Made by a program: the position numbers and the translations under genes. A stretch of DNA of 48,401 nt from Nitratifractor sp. (GTDB lineage Bacteria; Campylobacterota; Campylobacteria; Campylobacterales; Sulfurovaceae): contig WFNP01000028.1 in the NCBI GenBank assembly GCA_015488535.1, forward strand, positions 1-48,401, given 5' to 3'. Below are positions 1-7,198 of the stretch, in pieces (position 1 is the first letter of the stretch; each line of letters begins with the position of its first letter). The notes beneath the pieces were generated by a model that worked only from the letters and a program-made list of their open reading frames with translations, did not search any database and was not told the DNA's origin.

Positions 1-6
1 AGTTTA

Positions 7-345
7 TTATATTTTTTCAACTTTATCAATTGTAATATCAGATTTGATATTTCCTGTATTTATTGTGCTTATAGGTTCAAACATCATAACTAAAACTTCA
101 TCTTTTGCTACAGGTTTATGTTCTATTCCTTTTGGGATTATGAAAAATTAATTCTCTTTTAGCTTTATTGTTAGCTCTCCTTTGACAACAAAGAACATTT
201 CATCTTCATTGTCATGATGATGCCATATAAATTCACCCTTTAATTTTGCTATTTTCACCGCTTGGTTATTAAGCTCACCAATTAATCTTGGCGACCAATA
301 CTCATTTATTAAGTCAAATTTTTCTGATAAATTTACTGCTTCCAT
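7..345 (-). pseudogene. Cupin-domain protein gene interrupted by an in-frame stop
   Basis: A small single-domain cupin of about 112 codons. The first 65 residues carry the cupin metal-site motif WHHHDNEDEMF and the following strand VVKGELTIKL. The frame then meets TAA at 148-150 and continues, still in frame, with FFIIPKGIEHKPVAKDEVL, the second cupin motif, to a stop at 7-9. Homologous small cupins usually have some more residues between the KL strand and the FFI(V)PKG motif, so a short deletion may accompany the stop. The start at 345 has the ribosome binding site AAAGGAGC. The cupin identity is well supported; the gene is probably inactive, although a sequencing error or a split protein cannot be excluded. 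Confidence 0.75.
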
Positions 346-399
346 TTTTTATTGCTCCTTTAGTATAACTGGGGGCGGGTGCGAAGCAGCGGACAACAA

Positions 400-452
400 G
401 CGGGTGTTCAACCCGCCTCCCGTTGTCTCGGTCGCGAAGCGTCCGAGACAAC
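400..452. repeat. Pair of GC-rich perfect hairpins
   Basis: GCGGGT (400-405) pairs with ACCCGC (411-416) around a 5-base loop. GTTGTCTCGG (422-431) pairs with CCGAGACAAC (443-452) around TCGCGAAGCGT. A near copy of the second element's core, TCGGTYGCGAAGCGTCCGA, lies in inverse orientation near 47724-47742. The hairpins are read directly from the sequence; a role as terminator or small dispersed palindromic element is inference. Confidence 0.6.
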
Positions 453-753
453 TATTTATTCATGGAACATAATAGCGAAGTTAGCCTGATATTCTCCAAG
501 TGAAGGAACATTTAAAATGTCCTGTTATTTGTAAAAAATATAGCAAAGTAGCACTTTCTTAACTGATTTGAATACTTTTTCGTATAATATAATTATTACT
601 TATATCCTTTTTAGTAGCTATATAGCTTTTAACGGAACAAAAATGTTCTTTGATTTGTAAAATTCAGGCAATAATAGACATTTTGTTAAATTTTGTCCGT
701 TTAATGATGGAGTGAATATAATCAAAAGATGTATCATACATAGAGTAAATTGC

Positions 754-780
754 TAAACAGGTAGACAATCCACCTGTTTA
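754..780 (-). terminator. Probable terminator of the cyclophilin gene
   Basis: A 9-bp perfect inverted repeat, TAAACAGGT (754-762) and ACCTGTTTA (772-780), lies 10 bases beyond the cyclophilin stop. There is no clear U tract on the minus strand, so factor-independent termination is uncertain. Confidence 0.4.
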
Positions 781-790
781 CAAAGCACTA

Positions 791-1309
791 TCAATCAGTG
801 CTTTCTACTACCTCAATAGACTCTATATCATCATTTTGCTTGATAGAATCTAGCACTCTGAAACTCTCGATATCATCCTCTTCGATTCCACCAAATACGG
901 TATGTACACCGTCAAGGTGAGGGGTATCTACAAATGTGATGAAAAACTGGCTTCCGCCGGTATCTTTGCCGGCGTGAGCCATGGACAAAGCACCTCTTTT
1001 GTGTTTGATACCATTGTCTGTTTCACACTTGATAACCCATCCCGGACCGCCGGTTCCGGCTAATGCCGGATTGTCTTTGGAGTGAGGGCAACCGCCCTGA
1101 GCCATAAATCCGGGAATGACTCTGTGAAACTTCAAACCGTCATAAAATCCGCTGTTTGCCAGTGCGGCAAAGTTCGCCACTGTATTTGGTGCATCTTTGG
1201 GGTATAGTTTGATTTTGATATCCCCTTTGTTTGTCTTGACTATCGCATATTGTAGTTTATTCAACTCCTCTTCAGGGAGGTTATACTCTTTGAGTTCTTT
1301 TCTAAACAT
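791..1309 (-). CDS. ppi: Peptidyl-prolyl cis-trans isomerase, cyclophilin type
   Basis: A cytoplasmic cyclophilin of 172 aa that catalyses cis-trans isomerisation of peptidyl-proline bonds. The cyclophilin fold is visible in order: [19 protein letters not shown] near the N-terminus, [19 protein letters not shown] containing the catalytic Arg and the FHR motif, GALSMAHAG and GSQFFITF lining the active site, and [10 protein letters not shown]. The reading frame opens earlier at 1348, but the codon at 1309 is preceded by AAAAAGGATAGAT, a good ribosome binding site, and starts a typical cyclophilin N-terminus. There is no signal peptide. Divergent from pyrF with about 66 bases between the two starts. 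Confidence 0.93.
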   Translation of the reverse strand: MFRKELKEYNLPEEELNKLQYAIVKTNKGDIKIKLYPKDAPNTVANFAALANSGFYDGLKFHRVIPGFMAQGGCPHSKDNPALAGTGGPGWVIKCETDNGIKHKRGALSMAHAGKDTGGSQFFITFVDTPHLDGVHTVFGGIEEDDIESFRVLDSIKQNDDIESIEVVESTD

Positions 1310-1375
1310 ATCTATCCTTTTTGCTGATTTGGATAGAATTATACCCAAGCAAAATAACTAAAAAGGAAACTCAGT

Positions 1376-2083
1376 ATGCAATTGGTTGTAGCATTGGATA
1401 TGCCAAGCAGTGCTCAAAACACGGCTTTGGCAGAAAAATTGGCAATTTATGACAATATATGGCTCAAGGTGGGATTTAGGACATATATCAGAGACGGCAG
1501 ATACTTTATAGATACTCTCAAGCAAATTAATCCCAATTTTAAAATATTTCTTGATTTGAAGCTTTATGATATCCCAAATACTATGGCTGATGCTGCCCAA
1601 GAGATAGCAACACTCGGTATAGATATGTTTAATATACATGCATCCGCAGGAGAGGTGGCTATGAGAGCGGTGATGGAGAGATTGAGTCAATTTGAGCAAA
1701 GACCTCTGGTATTTGCAGTAACTGCTTTGACATCATTTGATAATAACAGTTTTCAAAATATTTACGGCTCATCTATAGATGAAAAAGCTACAGAGTTTGC
1801 CAAGATGAGCTATAAAAACGGTCTTGACGGGGTAGTATGCAGTGCTTATGAGAGCCTGTCTATCAAGGAGGCTACAAGCGATGATTTTATGACTCTAAGT
1901 CCGGGTATAAGACCCTTTGCCGAAGCTTCAAATGACCAACAAAGAGTAGCAGACTTGAAATTTGCCTGTGCTCAAAAGGTGGATTTCCCGGTAGTAGGCA
2001 GACCGATATACAAAGATGAAAAACCGGATGAAAAGGTCAAAATGATTTTGGATGAAATAGAGAGAGTGTGCAAAGTTTTATAA
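1376..2083 (+). CDS. pyrF: Orotidine 5'-phosphate decarboxylase
   Basis: Converts OMP to UMP, the last step of de novo pyrimidine synthesis. The 235-aa length is normal for bacterial PyrF. Visible family signatures are VVALDMP at the N-terminus, the catalytic FLDLKLYDIPNT (Asp-Lys-Asp charge network), FNIHASAG, LSPGIRP and the phosphate-binding end VVGRPIY. The ribosome binding site AAAAAGGAAACTCAGT precedes the ATG. The next gene starts 10 bases after the stop and could be cotranscribed although its function looks unrelated. Confidence 0.96.
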   Translation: MQLVVALDMPSSAQNTALAEKLAIYDNIWLKVGFRTYIRDGRYFIDTLKQINPNFKIFLDLKLYDIPNTMADAAQEIATLGIDMFNIHASAGEVAMRAVMERLSQFEQRPLVFAVTALTSFDNNSFQNIYGSSIDEKATEFAKMSYKNGLDGVVCSAYESLSIKEATSDDFMTLSPGIRPFAEASNDQQRVADLKFACAQKVDFPVVGRPIYKDEKPDEKVKMILDEIERVCKVL

Positions 2084-2093
2084 GGGAGGATAT

Positions 2094-2903
2094 ATGTTTG
2101 ACACACAAAATAGAGTGAGTGAAAGCACTCTAAGAGAGCTGACTAATATGATACAAGCCTCGGCAGGGTTTATATGGAGAGAGTTTGAATTTTTTGTAAG
2201 AAGAGCAATACTGCCATCTTCGGTATTTTTTATTTTACTTTTTATTGTAGATAATCTATATAATGATGGTAAATTATTCAATCAACTATATAAAATTTTT
2301 AATTCTCACTCATCATCACTCTTTATTTTCTTTTCTGTTTTGATAATTTTACTTAGCACCAATTATATATTGAAATTGTTATCTCAAATACTTTTTGACA
2401 ATTTTTTGAAAGTAGATTTTACACCGATTGTAACAATTTTACCTCATCAGAAAAAAGAGAAAAAGGATTTTTTAAAGTTGAGGAGCAAGGTTATAGAGAA
2501 ATTGAAAACCAATAATCCACTATTTGAAGATTTAAACTATAATGATCATATACTTTATCAAATATTGGGCAAACTTCTTGATAAACAACTTACAGATAAA
2601 TATGCTACTGATACAAAAAGATACGCAACAGATGCAAAAGAGGGCGGTGTTATTATCGTATCTATCATCGCTATATTGATATGGTATAGTATGCTTCAAT
2701 ATGATACACTAAAAGATGAGTGTTGTTTGGGAGGAGTGCCTATAGCAATCACTCTTTTATGGTTGATTGGTTTGTGCTATGTGAGAGGCAAATATCGCTC
2801 AAGAGCCTATAGGCTCTATATCAATTATCTACTAATGGATAAAAATGAAAATCAATCAAACACAGAGATAGAGCAGAATCAATCTGCTTTTAATGTAGGC
2901 TAA
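2094..2903 (+). CDS. Four-helix membrane protein of unknown function
   Basis: A 269-aa protein I do not recognise. It has a hydrophilic amphipathic N-terminus, two membrane segments (about residues 39-56 and 72-97), a charged cytoplasmic-looking stretch with the near-repeat YATDTKRYATDAK, then two more membrane segments (about residues 186-202 and 215-232) and a polar tail. It begins only 10 bases after pyrF with a strong GGGAGGATAT ribosome binding site, and its last 14 bases overlap the 3' end of the convergent ATPase-FGE gene. Its place beside a putative anti-phage island suggests a membrane accessory or effector, as membrane proteins accompany some RADAR loci, but no homology is visible to me. 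Confidence 0.75.
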   Translation: MFDTQNRVSESTLRELTNMIQASAGFIWREFEFFVRRAILPSSVFFILLFIVDNLYNDGKLFNQLYKIFNSHSSSLFIFFSVLIILLSTNYILKLLSQILFDNFLKVDFTPIVTILPHQKKEKKDFLKLRSKVIEKLKTNNPLFEDLNYNDHILYQILGKLLDKQLTDKYATDTKRYATDAKEGGVIIVSIIAILIWYSMLQYDTLKDECCLGGVPIAITLLWLIGLCYVRGKYRSRAYRLYINYLLMDKNENQSNTEIEQNQSAFNVG

Positions 2904-5010
2904 ATCCTTTTGGCTCTTTCACCAAACGAAAGCCTACATTATTGTAGCCTCTGTTTCTATTTGCAACCCCACGCACACTGGTATATGTATCATCAGCATA
3001 GCTGTCAAAGGCTCCTCCTTTGACGACTTTATTATCAGAGCTGTCATTGGAGCCGTCACTACTGCACCACTCCCATACATTGCCATATAGATCATATATT
3101 CCATACATATTTGGCTCCTTGGTTGCTACGGGATGTGTCCTGCCTTCACTATTTTTGATATACCATGCATAGTATCTGAGTTGGTTTTCATCATCACCGA
3201 AAAACCACTTTTTATCCACGCTTCCGCATATATGATTCCACTCTTCTTCAGTTGGGAGGCGATATTTTTCATTGGTTCTCTCAGATAGCCACTCTGCATA
3301 GGATACTGCATCTTCCCAACTGATATTAATTACAGGTCGCTCTCCTCTGCCCCACCCTTCATCAAATGGCGGTTCAATGCCGTTATTATCACAATAAAAA
3401 TCATATTCACTAAATGTTACCAATTTATCAGCGACTTCTATACTCATCCCCGGCACTTTGATTGTATTGGGTATATTAATCGAACAATCTATCTGCAAAT
3501 CATACCCTACTATTATATTCCTGTCATAGGTATATGGATTCAAATGTTTATCCTCACGATATGCTTCTATGATTTCACTCAGTGATGGATGGATAAAATA
3601 TCTGGCAGATTTAGGAAGTGTATGTCTTTTGCCGTATGAGGGTTGATATCCTGCCGATCTAAATTTGATTAAGCACTCATTATTAAGTGTATTTACATAC
3701 TCTATACCAAGCAATCCGTAATCATGCAGGGTGCAAAATATATGCTCATCTTCACACTGACTACAGATTCCATCTTTTTTATTATTATATGCACAGCATA
3801 CTCTTTTGGTATCTTCGGGATAGAGAATATTTTTCTCTATCAATCTGTATGTCTTTTCAAAATCTATATATATAAACTTAGAGATCTCTTTGATATACTG
3901 CTCACCATTCTCTTTTGCCATTTGATTAATTGCAATTCGAATAGTATTTTCATCTCTTTGCGGAGGGTCTATCTGAGATATGGCTCTACCCATTCTCATC
4001 AAATCTCTCGGTCTGCCAAGCGTATGACGATATACATATGAGAAGAGCTCCTCTTCCTGATTTTGAATCAAAAAACGGTTTGTTATATCTTTAAAGCCGA
4101 TAAAGGCTTCCATATAATCTTGAGTTGTATTTGCATAATGTATTAAATAAGGTATTTTCAATCTATCTTTTTTTTCCAATTTGATATTGTTTATAAATAT
4201 TTGCTCCAAATCTTTGCGTGTATATTTAAGCTCTACTATAAAATCTCTATACTGAGCATATAAGATATCATCATCTTTAAGTTTGTCCAAAGCCTTTTTT
4301 CTAATCGTGGCATATATATGGATATGACTATGCTGAGATGTAAATTTCCACACAGCTCTAAGCAGTGCTATTTGGGCACTATACCATATATCCTCATCAT
4401 ATATATATCCTGTAGTATCATAAAACTCATCTACATTATCTATAAATATATAAAACGGCTCAAGAGAGTTTCTTAGGGTGATTTCAAACTGTTTGATATA
4501 GTCATGGCTTCTTATATCTCTAAATAAAGAGTAGTTATCAAGTAGCATTATATAGATATCCTGGACTACCGGATAATCTATTTTAGATGGAAAAAGTTCT
4601 TTTGGATAGTTGATAGATTTACTGTTTACAATCTTATTAAAAAGATTTTCACTGTTTCTAATAATTGTAATAATAAAGCTATATCGCCACAGTAACTCAT
4701 GCTCATCTGTATCATTAAATTTAGAATATACTTCCATACTTAAAGAAGGAGTTTGCATAGAGCCTATTCTATCAACCAACTCATTTTTGGGTATAAATAC
4801 TGCTCCTGTTTTACTCTCTCTGATAGAGATACTCTTTAGTTTGAGCAGATATGTCTTGCCAAATCCTTTGGTGGCACAGATAAATCTTTTGCGGTCATCT
4901 TCCAAAAACTCTTTTACTTTACTGTTGGTATGTAGTGTGCCTTGCGGATTAGAGCTGTTTTTTGTGATATTGGCAGCATCGGCTATCCATGCTTCTCTCT
5001 CTCTACCCAT
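2890..5010 (-). CDS. P-loop ATPase fused to an FGE/C-type-lectin-like domain
   Basis: A 706-aa two-part protein. The N-terminal half is a P-loop NTPase: Walker A-like ATKGFGKT (residues 46-53), Walker B IFIDNVDE (188-195), and HTLGRPRDLMRMGRAI (329-344), whose RPRD motif resembles Sll1717-type P-loop ATPases. A cysteine cluster (C405, C406, C416, C419, C426) may bind zinc. Residues about 518-697 form an FGE-sulfatase (SUMF1-like) domain: NISWEDAVSYAEWLS, YRLPTEEEW, YDLYGNVWEW, KGGAF, NNVGFR. Formylglycine-generating enzymes have an active cysteine pair between the RGGSF and GFR motifs; here that segment has no cysteine, so this domain probably binds a ligand rather than oxidises one. FGE/C-type-lectin folds fused to signalling NTPases are known from bacterial conflict systems. 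Divergent from the RADAR-like operon with 289 bases between. Confidence 0.85.
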   Translation of the reverse strand: MGREREAWIADAANITKNSSNPQGTLHTNSKVKEFLEDDRKRFICATKGFGKTYLLKLKSISIRESKTGAVFIPKNELVDRIGSMQTPSLSMEVYSKFNDTDEHELLWRYSFIITIIRNSENLFNKIVNSKSINYPKELFPSKIDYPVVQDIYIMLLDNYSLFRDIRSHDYIKQFEITLRNSLEPFYIFIDNVDEFYDTTGYIYDEDIWYSAQIALLRAVWKFTSQHSHIHIYATIRKKALDKLKDDDILYAQYRDFIVELKYTRKDLEQIFINNIKLEKKDRLKIPYLIHYANTTQDYMEAFIGFKDITNRFLIQNQEEELFSYVYRHTLGRPRDLMRMGRAISQIDPPQRDENTIRIAINQMAKENGEQYIKEISKFIYIDFEKTYRLIEKNILYPEDTKRVCCAYNNKKDGICSQCEDEHIFCTLHDYGLLGIEYVNTLNNECLIKFRSAGYQPSYGKRHTLPKSARYFIHPSLSEIIEAYREDKHLNPYTYDRNIIVGYDLQIDCSINIPNTIKVPGMSIEVADKLVTFSEYDFYCDNNGIEPPFDEGWGRGERPVINISWEDAVSYAEWLSERTNEKYRLPTEEEWNHICGSVDKKWFFGDDENQLRYYAWYIKNSEGRTHPVATKEPNMYGIYDLYGNVWEWCSSDGSNDSSDNKVVKGGAFDSYADDTYTSVRGVANRNRGYNNVGFRLVKEPKGFSLH
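2892..2940. repeat. Inverted repeat spanning the convergent gene ends
   Basis: AATGTAGGCT (2892-2901) and AGCCTACATT (2931-2940) are perfect 10-bp complements around a 29-base loop. The left arm lies in the end of the membrane-protein gene, the right arm in the last FGE codons of the opposite gene. It could act as a bidirectional terminator; no U tract is present. Confidence 0.4.
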
Positions 5011-5094
5011 ATAAAGCTCCTCTTAAAATACTTATATTAACGCAAGTCTCGTTTAAGCCTAATCTTCTTAGAGAAGTAAATACTCTACTACATC

Positions 5095-5120
5095 GGGGGT
5101 GGGGCTAAAGCTTCACCCCC
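5095..5120. repeat. GC-rich hairpin
   Basis: GGGGGTG (5095-5101) pairs with CACCCCC (5114-5120), followed on the plus strand by an A run. It shares the 13-mer GTGGGGCTAAAGC with the hairpin at 13327-13342. Confidence 0.55.
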
Positions 5121-5140
5121 CCAAAAAAAGTAAATTGCAC

Positions 5141-5158
5141 TTAAACAAAGTTGTTTAA
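5141..5158. promoter_or_regulatory. Candidate operator palindrome
   Basis: Perfect 8-bp inverted repeat TTAAACAA / TTGTTTAA with a 2-base centre, midway between two divergent starts. Its symmetry and place suggest a dimeric regulator site; the regulator is unknown. Confidence 0.35.
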
Positions 5159-5299
5159 AGTTATATGCGTAACATTAGAGAGTAATATTTATCTCTTATC
5201 TGAGACTCGCATTATATTAAATAGTATTATATCGTATAATATCCTTTTTTTCATAAGATTATTCAAGCTATAATGCAACTGAAATCAAAAGGAGTAGAT

Positions 5300-7198
5300 A
5301 TGTCCAATAATAGCTCAATAACTATAGATATAAAAAGAATCGATCCTGAATCTGTGCAAAAATTCGGCACTGTTATTCAGCAAGAAGCCAAAGAGAGGCT
5401 CATGGAGATTTTAAAAAGTGACTTGAGCAAAAAGATAGAGCCTAATACTTCCATATACAAAAACAGACTGCACAATACTATATTTATCAACGGTAAAAGA
5501 GGTAGTGGTAAGACTCTGTTTCTTTTGAGTATAAAAAAAGAGTGCAAAAAAGTGAATGATTTGAAGCATAATTTATATTTTTTCCCTCCTATTGATCCTA
5601 CTCTTTTGCATACAAGTGAAAATTTTTTAACTATTATCATCGCACAGATTTTAAACAGAATAGAAGAGGAAAGAGTTGATGAAAAGCATAGAGATAAATT
5701 CTATAAAATCTTAAACGAATTGTCAGATGCTCTTGATGGTATCTTAAAAAGCAGTTACCAAAGCAGAGGCTCACTCGAAAATATCTCAAAAGACCAAACG
5801 AGTCTCAAACTTGAAGAGTATCTACACCGATTTTTTCGCCTGATTACAAAAATATTAAATAAAAAAAGACTTATTCTATTGATAGATGATGTAGATATGG
5901 CATTTGACAAAGGTTTCGATGTATTAGATATAGTGCGAAAATATCTATCCTCTCCATATATTATCCCTATCATTACAGGTGATTTGGAGCTGTATCAGAC
6001 CATCATAGAGAATAATTTCATCAAAAAAATTGACAAAACTCTACAAGAGGAGTATAGAGAAAAAAACAGAACTATCTCAAAGGATTATCTGGTCAAAGTG
6101 TTACCAGGTCACAGAAGAATTCCTCTAAAAAATCTCTATCAATTATCAAAAGATTATAGTATCAATTTCGTTTCTGATAAATATAGATACCGCATTGGTG
6201 CTTCAGATGAGTCTGACAATTTAGAAATTAAATACTTTAGAGATATTATATATGAGAGTGTAAAATCAAAAACAGCAACTAAAAAGCTTATAGAAAATCT
6301 CTTTTCAAATCCATTGAGAAATATAATACAATTTATTTATGGTGAGTATAGTCAGGGTAATGAGGATTTATCTTTGGGCAATAAAGATAAATATGAAGAA
6401 TTGGAGTATATGTATAATTTGGAATTTACAAACGGAGTATTTACCAATCAAACATATTTAGATGAAGGCAAAGCCCTGTTGGCAAAAAGCAATTATGACG
6501 AAGCTATCAAACATTTGAAAGAGAGTATCAAATTGGATAAAAATGCTGAAGCATTTTATTATTTGGGAAAAGGTTATATAGGAGCAAAAAATTACAAAGA
6601 GGCAATAAAATACTTCGAACAAGCTATTAAATACGGATTTAGAGAAGAGTCATATTTGGCTATAGCTAATATCCATATACAAAACGGTGATTACTCTCAA
6701 GCATTAGAATATTATAAAGGTATCATTTCATATATAGAGGATATAGAGGATGCACTATCATTATATAATATAGCTCTATCTTATGTGAATCTCGGAGATA
6801 GAAAAAACGCAAAAAAATATTATATGGATGCTATTAAATATGATAGAGAGTTTTACAAACCCTATATAGGTATAAGAGAGTTATATTTTTTAGACCATAT
6901 TAATGAAAAAGATATAGATGATTTCATCAGAGAGTTTGTTTTCAATCATCAAAACAGAGCAGTATTTGCACTATACTCTATGTATGATGTATTGGATACT
7001 CTTATAAAAGATACATCAAAATATGACAATGCTTTTGAGAGTTGGAAAGATAAGTATAAAGAGATAAAACCTATAGAGTGGAATTTTGACGCATTGGATA
7101 AATATTGTGAAGACAGTATAAAAAATGCGAATAAAAAGAGTCAAATGAAAGAGACTATAAAAATTTTCAAAGAATATACCGGCAATGATAAGAAATAG
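5300..7198 (+). CDS. KAP/AAA-type ATPase with TPR repeats, RdrA-like
   Basis: A 632-aa predicted cytoplasmic ATPase. Walker A is GKRGSGKT (residues 65-72), Walker B LILLIDDVD (about 191-199, D196/D197), with a likely sensor strand IPIITGD ending at D228. FFPPIDPT (about 94-101) and the spacing suit the KAP/AAA+ class seen in RdrA of RADAR. Residues about 383-525 form some four TPR-like helical pairs (for example YDEAIKHLKESIKLD and YKEAIKYFEQAIKYG), a protein-binding scaffold. I chose ATG 5300, preceded by AAAAGGAGTAGAT, over the upstream ATG at 5273. The deaminase-like gene overlaps its last 14 bases, so the two are almost certainly cotranslated. It is shorter than the roughly 900-aa RdrA proteins I know of, so it is a variant or a separate family. 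ATPase call firm, RADAR link inferred. Confidence 0.85.
   Translation: MSNNSSITIDIKRIDPESVQKFGTVIQQEAKERLMEILKSDLSKKIEPNTSIYKNRLHNTIFINGKRGSGKTLFLLSIKKECKKVNDLKHNLYFFPPIDPTLLHTSENFLTIIIAQILNRIEEERVDEKHRDKFYKILNELSDALDGILKSSYQSRGSLENISKDQTSLKLEEYLHRFFRLITKILNKKRLILLIDDVDMAFDKGFDVLDIVRKYLSSPYIIPIITGDLELYQTIIENNFIKKIDKTLQEEYREKNRTISKDYLVKVLPGHRRIPLKNLYQLSKDYSINFVSDKYRYRIGASDESDNLEIKYFRDIIYESVKSKTATKKLIENLFSNPLRNIIQFIYGEYSQGNEDLSLGNKDKYEELEYMYNLEFTNGVFTNQTYLDEGKALLAKSNYDEAIKHLKESIKLDKNAEAFYYLGKGYIGAKNYKEAIKYFEQAIKYGFREESYLAIANIHIQNGDYSQALEYYKGIISYIEDIEDALSLYNIALSYVNLGDRKNAKKYYMDAIKYDREFYKPYIGIRELYFLDHINEKDIDDFIREFVFNHQNRAVFALYSMYDVLDTLIKDTSKYDNAFESWKDKYKEIKPIEWNFDALDKYCEDSIKNANKKSQMKETIKIFKEYTGNDKK

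Larger units (their letters stand above)
361..790. other. Gene-poor intergenic stretch with GC-rich hairpins
   Basis: I find no convincing gene in these 430 bases. The left part (about 370-452) is strikingly GC-rich for this genome and holds two perfect hairpins, listed separately. The middle is AT-rich with promoter-like TATAAT text near 584-590. The right end holds a 9-bp hairpin (754-780) just beyond the cyclophilin stop codon. Confidence 0.6.
5011..5299. promoter_or_regulatory. Divergent control region of the ATPase-FGE gene and the RADAR-like operon
   Basis: A 289-base AT-rich spacer between divergent starts. It contains a GC hairpin (5095-5120), an 18-base palindrome TTAAACAA-AG-TTGTTTAA (5141-5158), and TATAAT boxes at 5235-5240 and 5269-5274 facing the operon. 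The second box would give a leader of only about 20 bases before the start at 5300. No regulator gene is adjacent. Confidence 0.5.

Noticed and set aside
400-452. CRISPR repeat or tRNA in the GC-rich stretch
   Set aside because: The arms do not recur at regular spacing and no cloverleaf with a CCA-type acceptor end can be drawn; they are simple hairpins.
2890-3100. Diversity-generating retroelement variable region at the end of the FGE-like domain
   Set aside because: The C-terminal NNVGFR segment looks like DGR targets, but I see no reverse transcriptase gene and no adenine-rich template repeat in the window. A remote template cannot be ruled out.
4610-5014. Plus-strand 134-aa hydrophobic ORF
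   Set aside because: Entirely antisense to the start of the ATPase-FGE gene, whose motifs are clear; no ribosome binding site.
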